A stretch of 64,000 bases of DNA from Giesbergeria sp. (lineage in GTDB: Bacteria; Pseudomonadota; Gammaproteobacteria; Burkholderiales; Burkholderiaceae_C). The stretch covers positions 1 to 64,000 of the forward strand of contig JAKLLE010000004.1 of the NCBI GenBank assembly GCA_023150295.1. Direction: 5' to 3'. The position numbers and the translations under genes are program-made. The notes under the pieces are model-generated. The model had not been told where the DNA came from. It saw only the letters and a program-made list of their open reading frames with translations, and searched no databases. How positions within the stretch are numbered: position 1 is the first letter of the stretch; every line of letters starts with the position of its first letter. Below, piece after piece: positions 56,312-64,000 of the stretch.

Positions 56312-56340
56312 CTGCTTTCAGGGCGCCCACTCCACAGGCC

Positions 56341-56970
56341 TCAACGGGCTTCCTTGAGCAACTGCTTCACATCGTGCGCCATGGCCTCGGCGCCGCTGCC
56401 GTAGCGGTAGTACACGCGCAGGCGGCCCTGGGTGTCGTAGATGTAGCTGCCCGCCGAGTGGTCCATGGTGTAGCTCGTGGGGGTCTTGCCCTCGGCCTTT
56501 TTGTAGTAGATCTTGAAGTCCTTGGCGATGGCTGCCGTCTGCTCGGGTGTGCCAACCAGGGCCAGGAAACTGGGATCGAAGTTGGCCATGTAGGCCTTGA
56601 GCATGTCGGGCGTGTCGCGCTCGGGGTCCACGGTGATGAAGATGGACTGCAGGCGCTCGCCATCGGCACCCAGCATCTTCTTGACCTCGGCCATCTCCTG
56701 CATGGAGGTGGGGCAGACATCGGGGCACTGGGTGTAGCCAAAGAACACTACCACCACCTTGCCACGGAAGTCCTGGATGCTGCGCTGCTGGCCGTTGTGG
56801 TCCTTGAGCGGCGCGAAGTCGCGCGCATAGTCCATTTGCGACAGGTCTACGCCCCGGAACTCCGGCTGGCTCTTGGAACAAGCAGAAAAAATGGCTCCAG
56901 CGCTTATGAATAAAGCGTAAGCAGCTATAGATTTGATAGCATTTCGACGAGGCATGGATGGGGTGCTCAT
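56341..56970 (-). CDS. SCO1/SenC copper-delivery protein for cytochrome oxidase
   Basis: A 209-aa thioredoxin-fold protein that helps insert copper in cytochrome c oxidase. The copper site is CPDVCP (CxxxC) in [15 protein letters not shown] plus the distal histidine in [13 protein letters not shown]. The N-terminal export segment ([16 protein letters not shown] and on to FSAC, possibly a lipobox) is encoded by repeat copy 9. ATG 56970 overlaps the ctaB stop by 4 bp; an alternative ATG is at 56955. It is the last gene of the oxidase assembly run. Confidence 0.95.
   Translation of the reverse strand: MSTPSMPRRNAIKSIAAYALFISAGAIFSACSKSQPEFRGVDLSQMDYARDFAPLKDHNGQQRSIQDFRGKVVVVFFGYTQCPDVCPTSMQEMAEVKKMLGADGERLQSIFITVDPERDTPDMLKAYMANFDPSFLALVGTPEQTAAIAKDFKIYYKKAEGKTPTSYTMDHSAGSYIYDTQGRLRVYYRYGSGAEAMAHDVKQLLKEAR
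56892..56940 (+). repeat. dispersed double-hairpin repeat, copy 9 (inside a coding region)
   Basis: GGCTCCAGCGCTTATGAAT, AAAGCGTAAGCAGC, TATAGATTTGATAGCA. The complement is translated in the sco gene as [16 protein letters not shown], the core of its signal sequence, in the same frame as copy 7. Confidence 0.85.
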
Positions 56971-57863
56971 TGCAGGTAGTGGTCCACCAGCAGGGCCGCA
57001 AACAGCAGGCTGAGGTAGACGATGGAAAAACGGAAGGTGCGGCGCGCCAGCGCGTCCGAGTAGCTGCGCCACAGCGCGAACCCATAGGCGCAGAAACCGG
57101 CACCCAGCAGCACGGCGGCGACCAGGTAGACCCAGCCGCTCATGCCGGACACAAAGGGAAAAAGGGCTGCAGCAAACAGCACCAGCGTGTACAAAAACAC
57201 CTGCAGGCGCGTGTATGCATTGCCATGCGTCACCGGCAGCATCGGCAGGCCGGACTTGCGGTAGTCCTCCACCCGGTACAGTGCCAGCGCCCAGAAGTGC
57301 GGCGGCGTCCACAAAAAGATGATGAGGAACAGGATCAGCGCCTGCGGCGCGACATCGCCAGTCATGGCAGCCCAGCCCAGCACCGGCGGCATGGCGCCCG
57401 AAGCCCCACCGATGACGATGTTCTGTGGCGTGCGCGGCTTGAGCAGCAGGGTGTAGATGACCGCATAGCCGACAAAGGTGGCGAAGGTCAGCCACATGGT
57501 CAGCGGGTTGGCGCCCTCGTACAGAATGGCCGAGCCCGCCAGGCACAGCACCGCAGAAAACAGCAGCGCCTGCAGGTCGCTCAGCTCGCCCTTGGCCGTG
57601 GGGCGCCAGGCGGTGCGCTTCATCTTGGCATCGATGGTTTTTTCGACCAGGCAGTTGAAGGCCGCAGCGGCCGCTGCCACCAGCCAGATGCCCAGACAGG
57701 CCACCGACATGCGCAACAGTTGGTCGAGCGTGGGCACGCCAGGCACCGCCAGCACCATGCCGATAAGCGCGCAGAACACGATGAGCTGCACTACGCGCGG
57801 CTTGGTCAGCGCGTGGTACTGCGCCAGGCGCGAGGGGAGCGACACGGCACCGGCCACGCTCAT
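56967..57863 (-). CDS. ctaB: protoheme IX farnesyltransferase (heme O synthase, CtaB/CyoE)
   Basis: A 298-aa polytopic UbiA-family prenyltransferase converting heme B to heme O. The first polyprenyl-diphosphate site is [16 protein letters not shown] (NxxxDxxxD-like). [29 protein letters not shown] is the heme O synthase signature loop. About eight to nine membrane helices are predicted. It overlaps both ctaA (upstream) and sco (downstream) by 4 bp. Confidence 0.95.
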   Translation of the reverse strand: MSVAGAVSLPSRLAQYHALTKPRVVQLIVFCALIGMVLAVPGVPTLDQLLRMSVACLGIWLVAAAAAAFNCLVEKTIDAKMKRTAWRPTAKGELSDLQALLFSAVLCLAGSAILYEGANPLTMWLTFATFVGYAVIYTLLLKPRTPQNIVIGGASGAMPPVLGWAAMTGDVAPQALILFLIIFLWTPPHFWALALYRVEDYRKSGLPMLPVTHGNAYTRLQVFLYTLVLFAAALFPFVSGMSGWVYLVAAVLLGAGFCAYGFALWRSYSDALARRTFRFSIVYLSLLFAALLVDHYLQ

Positions 57864-59065
57864 GCCTTGCCCTTGGCTGCCACCAGGGCAGCGTTGGTGG
57901 ACACCCATGCGGGCAGCGCTGCGCTGGCACGGCTGGCGGCCAGCGCCCAGGTCAACACCCCCACCAGTGCCGCGGCGCCGCCGGTGTGCAGCACGGCGGC
58001 CGCCAGAGGCCAGTCGAGAATCACGTTGCTCAGGCCCGTGAGCAATTGCAGGGCTGCCAACGCCAGCATCCAACGCCCCTGCGTTGCCACGGGGTGGCTG
58101 GAGTCCCCCGCGCGCAGCATGCGCCAGCCCAGCACCAGCAGCACGGCCAGCACAAGGTAGGCGAACAGCCGGTGCACATAGTGGATGGCGGTGAGTGCCG
58201 CAAAACCGATGTGGCTACCGTCCTTGAGCAAACCCAGCGGGCGCCAGATCTCAAAGCCCTGGGCAAAGTCCATGGCGGGCCACCAACTGCCCTGGCATGT
58301 CGGGAAAGTGGTGCACGCCAGCACAGCGTAGTTGGTGCTGACCCAACCGCCCAAAGCCACCTGAACCCACACCAGAGCCAGGGCAGCCACCATGGCCCAG
58401 CGCAGGGTCGCGGGAAGCTGAGCAGGTTGTATGCCCTGCACCGTCCGCACCTGGCGCACCGCCATCGCGCACAGCAAGGCCAGAAGTACTAGGCCCCCGA
58501 TCAGGTGCAAGGTGACGATGGCGGGGAACAGCTTCATGGTCACGGTCCAGGCGCCAAAGGCCCCTTGCAGGCACACCCACACCAGGGTTGCCACGGCCCA
58601 GCCGGGGTGCAGGGGCGCAGCGCCCTGCGCACCTGCGCGCTGCCACTGGCGTCTTTGGCGCCATACGCCCACAGTGATGGCAATGATGAGCACGCCCACG
58701 CTGCTGGCCAGGTAGCGGTGGATCATCTCGACCCAGGCCTTGCCGTGGGTGACCGGCCCGGTGGGCATGGCCTGCTCGGCAGCGCTGATTTCTGCGCGGG
58801 CACCCAGCGGGCTGGCGCTGCCATAGCAACCTGGCCAGTCCGGGCAGCCCAGGCCCGAATCGGTCAAGCGGGTAAACGATCCGAACATGACGAGGTCAAA
58901 GGTCAGAAACAGCGTCAGCACCATCAGCGCCTGCAGCCGCTGCCCGCGCGCGGCCCCCCGGCTGCGCCAGGCCACCCAGGCCAGCGGCCCCAAGGCAATG
59001 GCCGCGCCCAACAGCAACAGCTGCATCAGCGGGGCGTAGTCGTACAAGGCTTGTGCTTCGTTCAT
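57860..59065 (-). CDS. ctaA: heme A synthase (CtaA/COX15)
   Basis: A 401-aa membrane enzyme oxidising heme O to heme A. About eight helices are predicted, with conserved heme-ligand histidines in [16 protein letters not shown] and [30 protein letters not shown] is a family segment, with a cysteine pair in GCPDWPGC; a second pair is around [14 protein letters not shown]. It is coupled by 4-bp overlaps to its neighbours. Confidence 0.95.
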   Translation of the reverse strand: MNEAQALYDYAPLMQLLLLGAAIALGPLAWVAWRSRGAARGQRLQALMVLTLFLTFDLVMFGSFTRLTDSGLGCPDWPGCYGSASPLGARAEISAAEQAMPTGPVTHGKAWVEMIHRYLASSVGVLIIAITVGVWRQRRQWQRAGAQGAAPLHPGWAVATLVWVCLQGAFGAWTVTMKLFPAIVTLHLIGGLVLLALLCAMAVRQVRTVQGIQPAQLPATLRWAMVAALALVWVQVALGGWVSTNYAVLACTTFPTCQGSWWPAMDFAQGFEIWRPLGLLKDGSHIGFAALTAIHYVHRLFAYLVLAVLLVLGWRMLRAGDSSHPVATQGRWMLALAALQLLTGLSNVILDWPLAAAVLHTGGAAALVGVLTWALAASRASAALPAWVSTNAALVAAKGKA

Positions 59066-59757
59066 CGAGAGGTTTCCGTGCGTCCTGCAGTGTCCCAGGA
59101 AGCGGCGGCACGCAGCAAGCGCTCCAGGTCGCGCTTGGCCTTGGCGGCACCAGCAACGTCCAGTGCGGCAGGAAAGCGCATCATCCAGTTCCCCATGGGG
59201 TCCACAACGTAAAGATGTTCGTTCAATTGTTGCCCAGGGGCGGGCTGCAGCCAGCGTGCCAAGGCTTGGGCGTCGACACGCAGCACCGTGGCCTGCGCCA
59301 CCGCGGGTTGCAGCGCCTGTGGCACCGGGGCATCGTCCGTCACCAGCCAGACCCAGTCGAGCCGGTCCTTTTCACGGCCCAGGCCCTCGCGCATCTGGCG
59401 CTGCAAATACAGGTGATTTTCGCAGACTGCGTCACAAGCGCCGGAACCCACACTCACCAGCAGCCACTGGTGGCGCAGATCGGACACCCGGCCGGGGCGG
59501 CCCTCCAGGGTGGTAGAGGCCAGCGCTTCGGGGACGGGGCGCTGCGGGTCGATGAGGCTGCCAAAGTTGCGGCGCCCCTCCGGGCGCACCACGTAATAGG
59601 CAAAGTACGAAGCCAGCACCGGGGCCAGGCAGGCCAGCAGCAGCACCAGCAAGGTCCAGCGCGAGCGCCGCCGGGAACGCGCTGCATCGGGTGGATCGCC
59701 GTCAGGCGGGGCGTGGGCGGCGAGGGTGGATGCGTCGGACAAGTTGGAACCAGACAT
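59062..59757 (-). CDS. SCO-like membrane protein of the oxidase assembly cluster
   Basis: A 231-aa protein with one N-terminal membrane helix (WTLLVLLLACLAPVLASYFAYYVV, residues about 33-56) and a periplasmic domain. QWLLVSVGSGACDAVCENHLYLQRQMREGLG contains a CxxxC motif placed as in SCO proteins and thioredoxins. HLYVVDPMGNWMMRFP resembles the late strand of that fold. It is usually annotated only as a transmembrane protein. The start MSGSNLSD at 59757 overlaps the SURF1 gene end by 56 bp; its stop overlaps ctaA by 4 bp. Confidence 0.8.
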   Translation of the reverse strand: MSGSNLSDASTLAAHAPPDGDPPDAARSRRRSRWTLLVLLLACLAPVLASYFAYYVVRPEGRRNFGSLIDPQRPVPEALASTTLEGRPGRVSDLRHQWLLVSVGSGACDAVCENHLYLQRQMREGLGREKDRLDWVWLVTDDAPVPQALQPAVAQATVLRVDAQALARWLQPAPGQQLNEHLYVVDPMGNWMMRFPAALDVAGAAKAKRDLERLLRAAASWDTAGRTETSR

Positions 59758-60457
59758 AAAGCAGTGCAATCAGGCCACTGAGCCCGAACCATTGGAAAGC
59801 GTAGCCGTGGTGTTTCTCCACCCCGGCGCTGAATGCGGGCCACTGGCGCAGCAGGCCGTCGGCAGGCCCCTGGGTCTGCACCACCGTCAGGGGCGCCAGG
59901 GCCAGACCGGTTTCTGCCGCAAACGCCGACAAGTCCAGATTTTGCCGGATGTGCGAAGACCCTGGCCCCTGGTCGGCACCGGCCAGCTCCAGCAGGCGTG
60001 CGGGTCCCGGCGCGAGCCGCCCCGTCACCTCCACCCTGCCCTGCGAAGTTTCCACCTCGGCCAGCGCTGTGCGGTCCTGAAAATTGCGCGCGATCCAGCC
60101 GCGCTGCACCAGCACGCTGTGCGCAGCCCCTTCCAGTTGCAGCGGGGTCAGCACAAAAAAACCCGGTCTGCCATTCATCTGGCGGTTGTCCAAGTACACG
60201 GTGTGCTCTTGCAACCAGCGCCCGCGCAGGTGCACGGTACGGTGCAGCAGCGTACCATCCTGCGCAGTGTCGGGACGCAGCGCCCGCACGGCATCGTTCG
60301 GCGCGAGGGGAGGCTGGGCGGCGCGCGTCTCCACAGCCGTCTGCAGGGCCTGCTTCTGTGCGGCGCGGTCGAGTTGCCAGCGCCCGAGGGACGCCGTCAC
60401 CCCCGCGGCCAACACTGCGGCCAGGGTCACACTCCAGAATCGCCCTTGTGCCTGCAT
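59702..60457 (-). CDS. SURF1-family oxidase assembly protein
   Basis: A 251-aa inner-membrane protein with one helix at each end (about residues 8-28 and 222-242) and a central periplasmic domain. LGRWQLDRAAQKQAL, GRWLQEHTVYLDNRQMNGRPGFFVLTPL, VLVQRGWIARNF and HHGYAFQWFGLSGLIALLYVWF are SURF1 motifs. It is thought to deliver heme A to oxidase subunit I. ATG 60457 (MQAQGRF) is chosen as the start of the family homology. Confidence 0.93.
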   Translation of the reverse strand: MQAQGRFWSVTLAAVLAAGVTASLGRWQLDRAAQKQALQTAVETRAAQPPLAPNDAVRALRPDTAQDGTLLHRTVHLRGRWLQEHTVYLDNRQMNGRPGFFVLTPLQLEGAAHSVLVQRGWIARNFQDRTALAEVETSQGRVEVTGRLAPGPARLLELAGADQGPGSSHIRQNLDLSAFAAETGLALAPLTVVQTQGPADGLLRQWPAFSAGVEKHHGYAFQWFGLSGLIALLYVWFQLVRRIHPRRPRPA

Positions 60458-60488
60458 GCCTTGCACCGTCCCGGGATAATCGCTTTCC

Positions 60489-60707
60489 ATGAAAACCATG
60501 GTTCTGCTCGCCTTCTTGGCCATTCTGGCCAGCCTGGGCTCTGCATTGTTCTTCATGCTGCGCGGAGACCGCAAGCCCGCAGCAAACAACGAACACGATG
60601 GCCAGCGCATGGCACGCATGCTGGCCTGGCGTGTAGCGCTGTCGATCGCCCTGCTGCTGGCCTGGAAGCTGGGTTACATCCAGCCCACCGGCCTGCCTGC
60701 AGCGTAA
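60489..60707 (+). CDS. DUF2909 twin-transmembrane small protein
   Basis: A 72-aa protein with two membrane helices (about residues 2-22 and 47-64) separated by a charged loop (LRGDRKPAANNEHDGQRMARML). It matches the small twin-transmembrane DUF2909 family found beside oxidase genes in betaproteobacteria. Function is unknown. It is divergent from the SURF1 gene by 31 bp and convergent with ctaE by 6 bp, so it is a single plus-strand gene within a minus-strand cluster. Confidence 0.85.
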   Translation: MKTMVLLAFLAILASLGSALFFMLRGDRKPAANNEHDGQRMARMLAWRVALSIALLLAWKLGYIQPTGLPAA

Positions 60708-60713
60708 GCTCCC

Positions 60714-61595
60714 TTACATCCAGTACACCAGCACGTACAGGCCAAGCCAGACCACGTCCACAAAGTGCCAGTACCAGGCGGCACCTTCGAAGCCGAAATG
60801 CCGCTCGGCACTGAAATGCCCCTGGTGCAGGCGCAGCGTGATGAACAGCAGCATCAGCATGCCCAGGAACACGTGGAAGCCGTGGAAGCCCGTGAGCATG
60901 AAGAAGGTGGAGCCAAAGATGCCCGAGCTGAGCTTGAGGTTCAGGTCGGTGTAGAGGTGGTAGTACTCGTAGCCCTGCACGCACAAAAAGGTAAAGCCCA
61001 GCAGCACCGTGATCCACATGAAGGCAATGGTCTTGCCACGATGGTTCTCGCGCAGTGCGTGGTGGGCAATGGTCAGTGTCACCCCAGAACTCAGCAGCAA
61101 GGCGGTGTTGATGGTCGGCAGCCAGAACGGACCCACGGTCTTGAACGGCTCCACGATACCCGCAGGCGACGCCGTGGCGCCCGCCACCACGCTGGGCCAC
61201 ACGGCCTTGAAGCCAGGCCACAGCAGGCCGTTGTCCAGACTGCCCAGTGCAGGCACCGAGTGCGCACGCGCCCACCACAGCGCGGTGAAAAACGCGCCAA
61301 AGAACATCACCTCCGAGAAGATGAACCAGCTCATGCCCCAACGGTAGGACAGGTCGATCTTGCGCCCGTACAGGCCGCCCTCGCTCTCGCGGGCGGCGTC
61401 GCGGAACCACTGGAACAGCACGACCAGCCACCACAGCAGGCCAAAACCCAGGGCATAGGCGCCCCAGTCGATGCCATTGATCCACTGGCTTGCCCCCAGG
61501 ATCACAAAGAACAACCCTGCCGCCGCCATGACGGGGTGGCTGGACTGCGCGGGCACGTAGTAGTACGGGGTGCTGCTGGAGGTGGTTGCACTCAT
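60714..61595 (-). CDS. ctaE: cytochrome c oxidase subunit III
   Basis: A 293-aa subunit of the aa3-type terminal oxidase with about seven helices. YGRKIDLSYRWGMSWFIFSEVMFFGAFFTALWW, TINTALLLSSGVTLTIAHHAL, GYEYYHLYTDLNLKLSSGIFGSTFFMLTGFHGFHVFLGMLML and WYWHFVDVVWLGLYVLVYWM are strongly characteristic. The usual order ctaG - DUF2970 - ctaE is kept. Confidence 0.97.
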   Translation of the reverse strand: MSATTSSSTPYYYVPAQSSHPVMAAAGLFFVILGASQWINGIDWGAYALGFGLLWWLVVLFQWFRDAARESEGGLYGRKIDLSYRWGMSWFIFSEVMFFGAFFTALWWARAHSVPALGSLDNGLLWPGFKAVWPSVVAGATASPAGIVEPFKTVGPFWLPTINTALLLSSGVTLTIAHHALRENHRGKTIAFMWITVLLGFTFLCVQGYEYYHLYTDLNLKLSSGIFGSTFFMLTGFHGFHVFLGMLMLLFITLRLHQGHFSAERHFGFEGAAWYWHFVDVVWLGLYVLVYWM

Positions 61596-61631
61596 CTCGA
61601 TTGCTCCTGGATCTGTCTGTTCTTTTGGGAT

Positions 61632-61853
61632 TCACACAATGAAGTGGACCAGGGCCATCAGCAGTGCCACCAGTCCAAAAATGGCCACCAGGCCCACCAC
61701 AATCACATGCAGAGGGTGAATCCGCTGCAGGTCTTCACGGTACTCGCTGCCCTTGCGCAGGCCAATCAGCGACCAGGCCACCGCACGGATGCTGCGCAGC
61801 GCCGAACTGCGGCCTGGGGCCTGGGGCGGGCGGGGCTCGGTAGCGTGCTTCAT
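61632..61853 (-). CDS. DUF2970-family small membrane protein
   Basis: A 73-aa protein with a hydrophilic N-terminus (VAWSLIGLRKGSEYREDLQRIHPLHVIVVGL is the family signature) and one C-terminal membrane helix. It is found between ctaG and ctaE in many betaproteobacteria. It is coupled to ctaG by a 4-bp overlap. A role in oxidase assembly is assumed only from position. Confidence 0.88.
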   Translation of the reverse strand: MKHATEPRPPQAPGRSSALRSIRAVAWSLIGLRKGSEYREDLQRIHPLHVIVVGLVAIFGLVALLMALVHFIV

Positions 61854-62467
61854 GTGCCCGCCTTGGGGTTCACCTGGGCTTGCGCCACAGGGGTGACGGG
61901 TGCGGCGGGTGTGCGCCCACCCACCTCGAAAAAGGTGTACGAGAGCGTGATGGTGGTGACATCACGCGAAATGCGCGGGTCGATCACAAAGGCCACGGGC
62001 CATTGCTTCTTCTCCCCTGGCTCCAAGGTGTACTGGTCAAAGCAGAAGCATTCCAGCTTGTTGAAATGCGCCGCCGCCTGACTGGGGGCGTAGCTGGGAA
62101 TGGCCTGCGCTGCCATGCGCCGGTCCTGCACGTTTTCGAACTCGTACATCACCGTCGCCAGTTCGCCCGGATGCACCTGGATGGAGCGCTGTGCGGGCCA
62201 GAACTTCCAGGGGCCGCGGGCATTGGCATCGAACTCCACCGTGATGGTGCGGCTGCGGTCCACCTGGGTGTTCCTGGGCGTCGGCACATCACGCCCTGCC
62301 GCGCCATTGCCCGGAACCTGGCGCTCGGACAAGGCCAGGATATTGATGCCCGTCATCTCGCAGATGCGTTCATAGATGGGCACCAGGGCATAGCCAAAGG
62401 CGAACATACCCACGGCAATGACGGCCAGCTTGCCGAGCATCTTGGCATTGGCGCTGCGCACAGTCAT
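61850..62467 (-). CDS. ctaG: cytochrome c oxidase assembly protein CtaG/Cox11
   Basis: A 205-aa copper chaperone anchored by one N-terminal helix (MLGKLAVIAVGMFAFGYALVPIYERICEMTGIN). The copper-binding motif CFCFD is in FNKLECFCFDQYTLEPGEKKQWPVAFVIDP. It delivers copper to the CuB site of subunit I. It is coupled to the DUF2970 gene. Confidence 0.96.
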   Translation of the reverse strand: MTVRSANAKMLGKLAVIAVGMFAFGYALVPIYERICEMTGINILALSERQVPGNGAAGRDVPTPRNTQVDRSRTITVEFDANARGPWKFWPAQRSIQVHPGELATVMYEFENVQDRRMAAQAIPSYAPSQAAAHFNKLECFCFDQYTLEPGEKKQWPVAFVIDPRISRDVTTITLSYTFFEVGGRTPAAPVTPVAQAQVNPKAGT

Positions 62468-62477
62468 GGAATGGACC

Positions 62478-62591
62478 TCAGGCGTTCAACCACAGGATTT
62501 TGCTGACGAACCCCGCCAGAAAGAGGGCGGCAAGCGCCACCAGCCCCCAGGCGGTGCGTGCATTGGCTTTGCGTTGTGCGGCGGTGTGCAT
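62478..62591 (-). CDS. 37-aa cytochrome oxidase-associated small protein
   Basis: A 37-aa protein, MHTAAQRKANARTAWGLV then ALAALFLAGFVSKILWLNA, with one membrane helix. The start at 62591 lies 10 bp after the ctaD stop and the stop is 10 bp before ctaG. Very small proteins at this exact position recur in betaproteobacteria. A role as an oxidase assembly or accessory subunit is inferred from position. Confidence 0.75.
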   Translation of the reverse strand: MHTAAQRKANARTAWGLVALAALFLAGFVSKILWLNA

Positions 62592-62601
62592 GGGGATCTC
62601 C

Positions 62602-64000
62602 TCAACCAATGATGCGCGTGGCGGTGGCATCGAGTTTGGGCGGGGTCTCGAAGGTGTGCAGGGGTGCAGGCGAAGGCAGCTCCCACTCCAGGCCCTCGGC
62701 ACCGTCCCAGGGCTTGGCTGGCGCCTTGGCCCCTTGCCCGCGCATGCAGGGCCAGACCACGGCGACAAAGAAGTACACCTGCGCCAGACCAAAGCCCAGC
62801 GCACCGACGGACGCCAGGGCATTGAAATCGGCAAACTGCATGGGGTAGTCGGCATAGCGGCGTGGCATGCCCGCCAGCCCCAGGAAGTGCATGGGGAAGA
62901 AGGTGATGTTGAAGAACACCAGCGAGGTCCAGAAGTGGATCTTGCCGCGCAGTTCGGAATACATCACACCCGTCCACTTGGGCAGCCAGAAGTACACCCC
63001 AGCAAACAGCGCAAACAGCGAGCCCGCCACCAGCACATAGTGGAAGTGCGCCACCACGTAGTAGGTGTCCTGCAACTGGATGTCGATGGGTGCCATGGCC
63101 AGGATCAGGCCCGTGAAGCCGCCAATGGTGAACACGAAGATGAAGCCCACCGAGAACAGCATGGGCGTCTCGAAGGTCATGGAGCCGCGCCACATGGTGG
63201 CCACCCAGTTGAAGATCTTGACCGCCGTGGGCACCGAGATCAGCATGGTCGCGTACATGAAGAACAACTGGCCTGTGACCGGCATGCCCGTGGTGAACAT
63301 GTGGTGCGCCCACACGATGAACGACAGGATGGCGATGGACGAAGTGGCATAAACCATGGAGGCATAGCCAAACAGCTTCTTGCGGCTGAAGGCAGGCACG
63401 ATCTGGCTGATGATGCCGAAGGCCGGCAGGATCATGATGTAGACCTCGGGGTGACCGAAGAACCAGAAAATGTGCTGGTACATCACCGGGTCACCACCGC
63501 CTGCGGGGTTGAAGAAGCTGGTGCCGAAATGGCGGTCGGTCAGCGTCATGGTGATGGCGCCGGCCAGCACAGGCATCACGGCGATCAGCAGGTAGGCGGT
63601 GATGAGCCAGGTCCAGCAGAACATGGGCATCTTCATCAGCGTCATGCCGGGCGCGCGCATGTTCAGGATGGTCACGATGATGTTGATCGAGCCCATGATG
63701 GACGATGCGCCCAGGATGTGCATGGCAAAGATGCCCGCATCCATCGACGGGCCCATCTGCAGTGTCAGTGGCGCATACAGCGTCCAGCCCGCCGCAGGCG
63801 CGCCGCCGGGCATGAAGAACGAGCCCACCAGCAGCAGCGCGGCCGGGATCATCAGCCAGAAGCTGAAGTTGTTCATGCGCGCGAAGGCCATGTCGGAGGC
63901 GCCGATCTGCAGCGGCACCATCCAGTTCGCAAAGCCCACGAAGGCCGGCATGATGGCGCCGAACACCATGATCAGGCCGTGCATGGTGGTGAGCTGGTTG
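62602..64000 (-). CDS. ctaD: cytochrome c oxidase subunit I (5' end outside window)
   Basis: The C-terminal 466 or so codons of the catalytic subunit; the frame remains open to the right edge (residues [15 protein letters not shown] at the truncation). Metal ligands are visible: [16 protein letters not shown] with the CuB histidine and tyrosine, HHMFTTG with two CuB histidines, and [10 protein letters not shown] with the heme histidines. It reduces oxygen to water. Family length is about 530, so about 65 residues are missing. Confidence 0.97.
   Translation of the reverse strand, partial: NQLTTMHGLIMVFGAIMPAFVGFANWMVPLQIGASDMAFARMNNFSFWLMIPAALLLVGSFFMPGGAPAAGWTLYAPLTLQMGPSMDAGIFAMHILGASSIMGSINIIVTILNMRAPGMTLMKMPMFCWTWLITAYLLIAVMPVLAGAITMTLTDRHFGTSFFNPAGGGDPVMYQHIFWFFGHPEVYIMILPAFGIISQIVPAFSRKKLFGYASMVYATSSIAILSFIVWAHHMFTTGMPVTGQLFFMYATMLISVPTAVKIFNWVATMWRGSMTFETPMLFSVGFIFVFTIGGFTGLILAMAPIDIQLQDTYYVVAHFHYVLVAGSLFALFAGVYFWLPKWTGVMYSELRGKIHFWTSLVFFNITFFPMHFLGLAGMPRRYADYPMQFADFNALASVGALGFGLAQVYFFVAVVWPCMRGQGAKAPAKPWDGAEGLEWELPSPAPLHTFETPPKLDATATRIIG

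Overview
The window reads as a chromosomal segment of a GC-rich betaproteobacterium, most likely a Comamonadaceae member close to Acidovorax. The reasons are the betaproteobacterial cox assembly cluster (ctaD, a 37-aa protein, ctaG, DUF2970, ctaE, DUF2909, SURF1, SCO-like, ctaA, ctaB, sco), the rsmD/M16/ftsY arrangement, and a dispersed hairpin repeat of a kind I associate with this family. Genus is an inference. No rRNA, tRNA, CRISPR array or prophage was seen, and no gene-free stretch exceeds 300 bases.

Layout. 1-360: the end of an insertion sequence that has broken a branched-chain-type substrate-binding protein gene. 359-8335: a TRAP dicarboxylate-type transporter (dctPQM), a second stand-alone binding protein, a DctS/DctR-like two-component system and an AraC-type regulator. 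8472-11803: a flavoprotein plus thiamine-diphosphate enzyme pair of unknown substrate. 11871-28089: housekeeping genes, including scpA, complete NAD de novo synthesis (nadB, nadC, nadA), pantothenate synthesis (panD, panB, panC), pabB-C, rluE-like, gpsA, secB, grxC, rhodanese, gpmA, ctpA and moeB. 28180-31704: a signalling island with a lone receiver, a NarL-type regulator, a CHASE3 histidine kinase and a zinc metallopeptidase. 31706-37231: coaD, rsmD, two M16 peptidases and ftsY. 37491-41613: a membrane GGDEF/EAL protein, an EF-hand-like unknown protein and cutA. 41755-55293: a glucose catabolism block (zwf-pgl-edd-eda, glk, a Gts-type ABC transporter with a LamB-type porin, and a two-component system). 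55325-56260: rpoH. 56341-64000: the cytochrome c oxidase and heme A assembly cluster, running off the right edge inside ctaD.

How it fits together. Glucose would cross the outer membrane through the porin, be bound by GtsA, imported by GtsBCD, phosphorylated by Glk and degraded by the Entner-Doudoroff enzymes encoded next door. The neighbouring kinase/regulator pair is divergent from the transporter genes and is a reasonable candidate controller. The last bases of that kinase gene form a perfect CIRCE operator overlapping a sigma-70-like promoter for rpoH.

The most unusual feature is a roughly 50-bp double-hairpin repeat present nine times. Most copies sit at gene starts; two are translated in frame as the hydrophobic core of the signal peptides of unrelated proteins (an M16 peptidase and a Sco protein), and one supplies the Shine-Dalgarno sequence of pabB. 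A second, about 145-bp intergenic repeat occurs twice.
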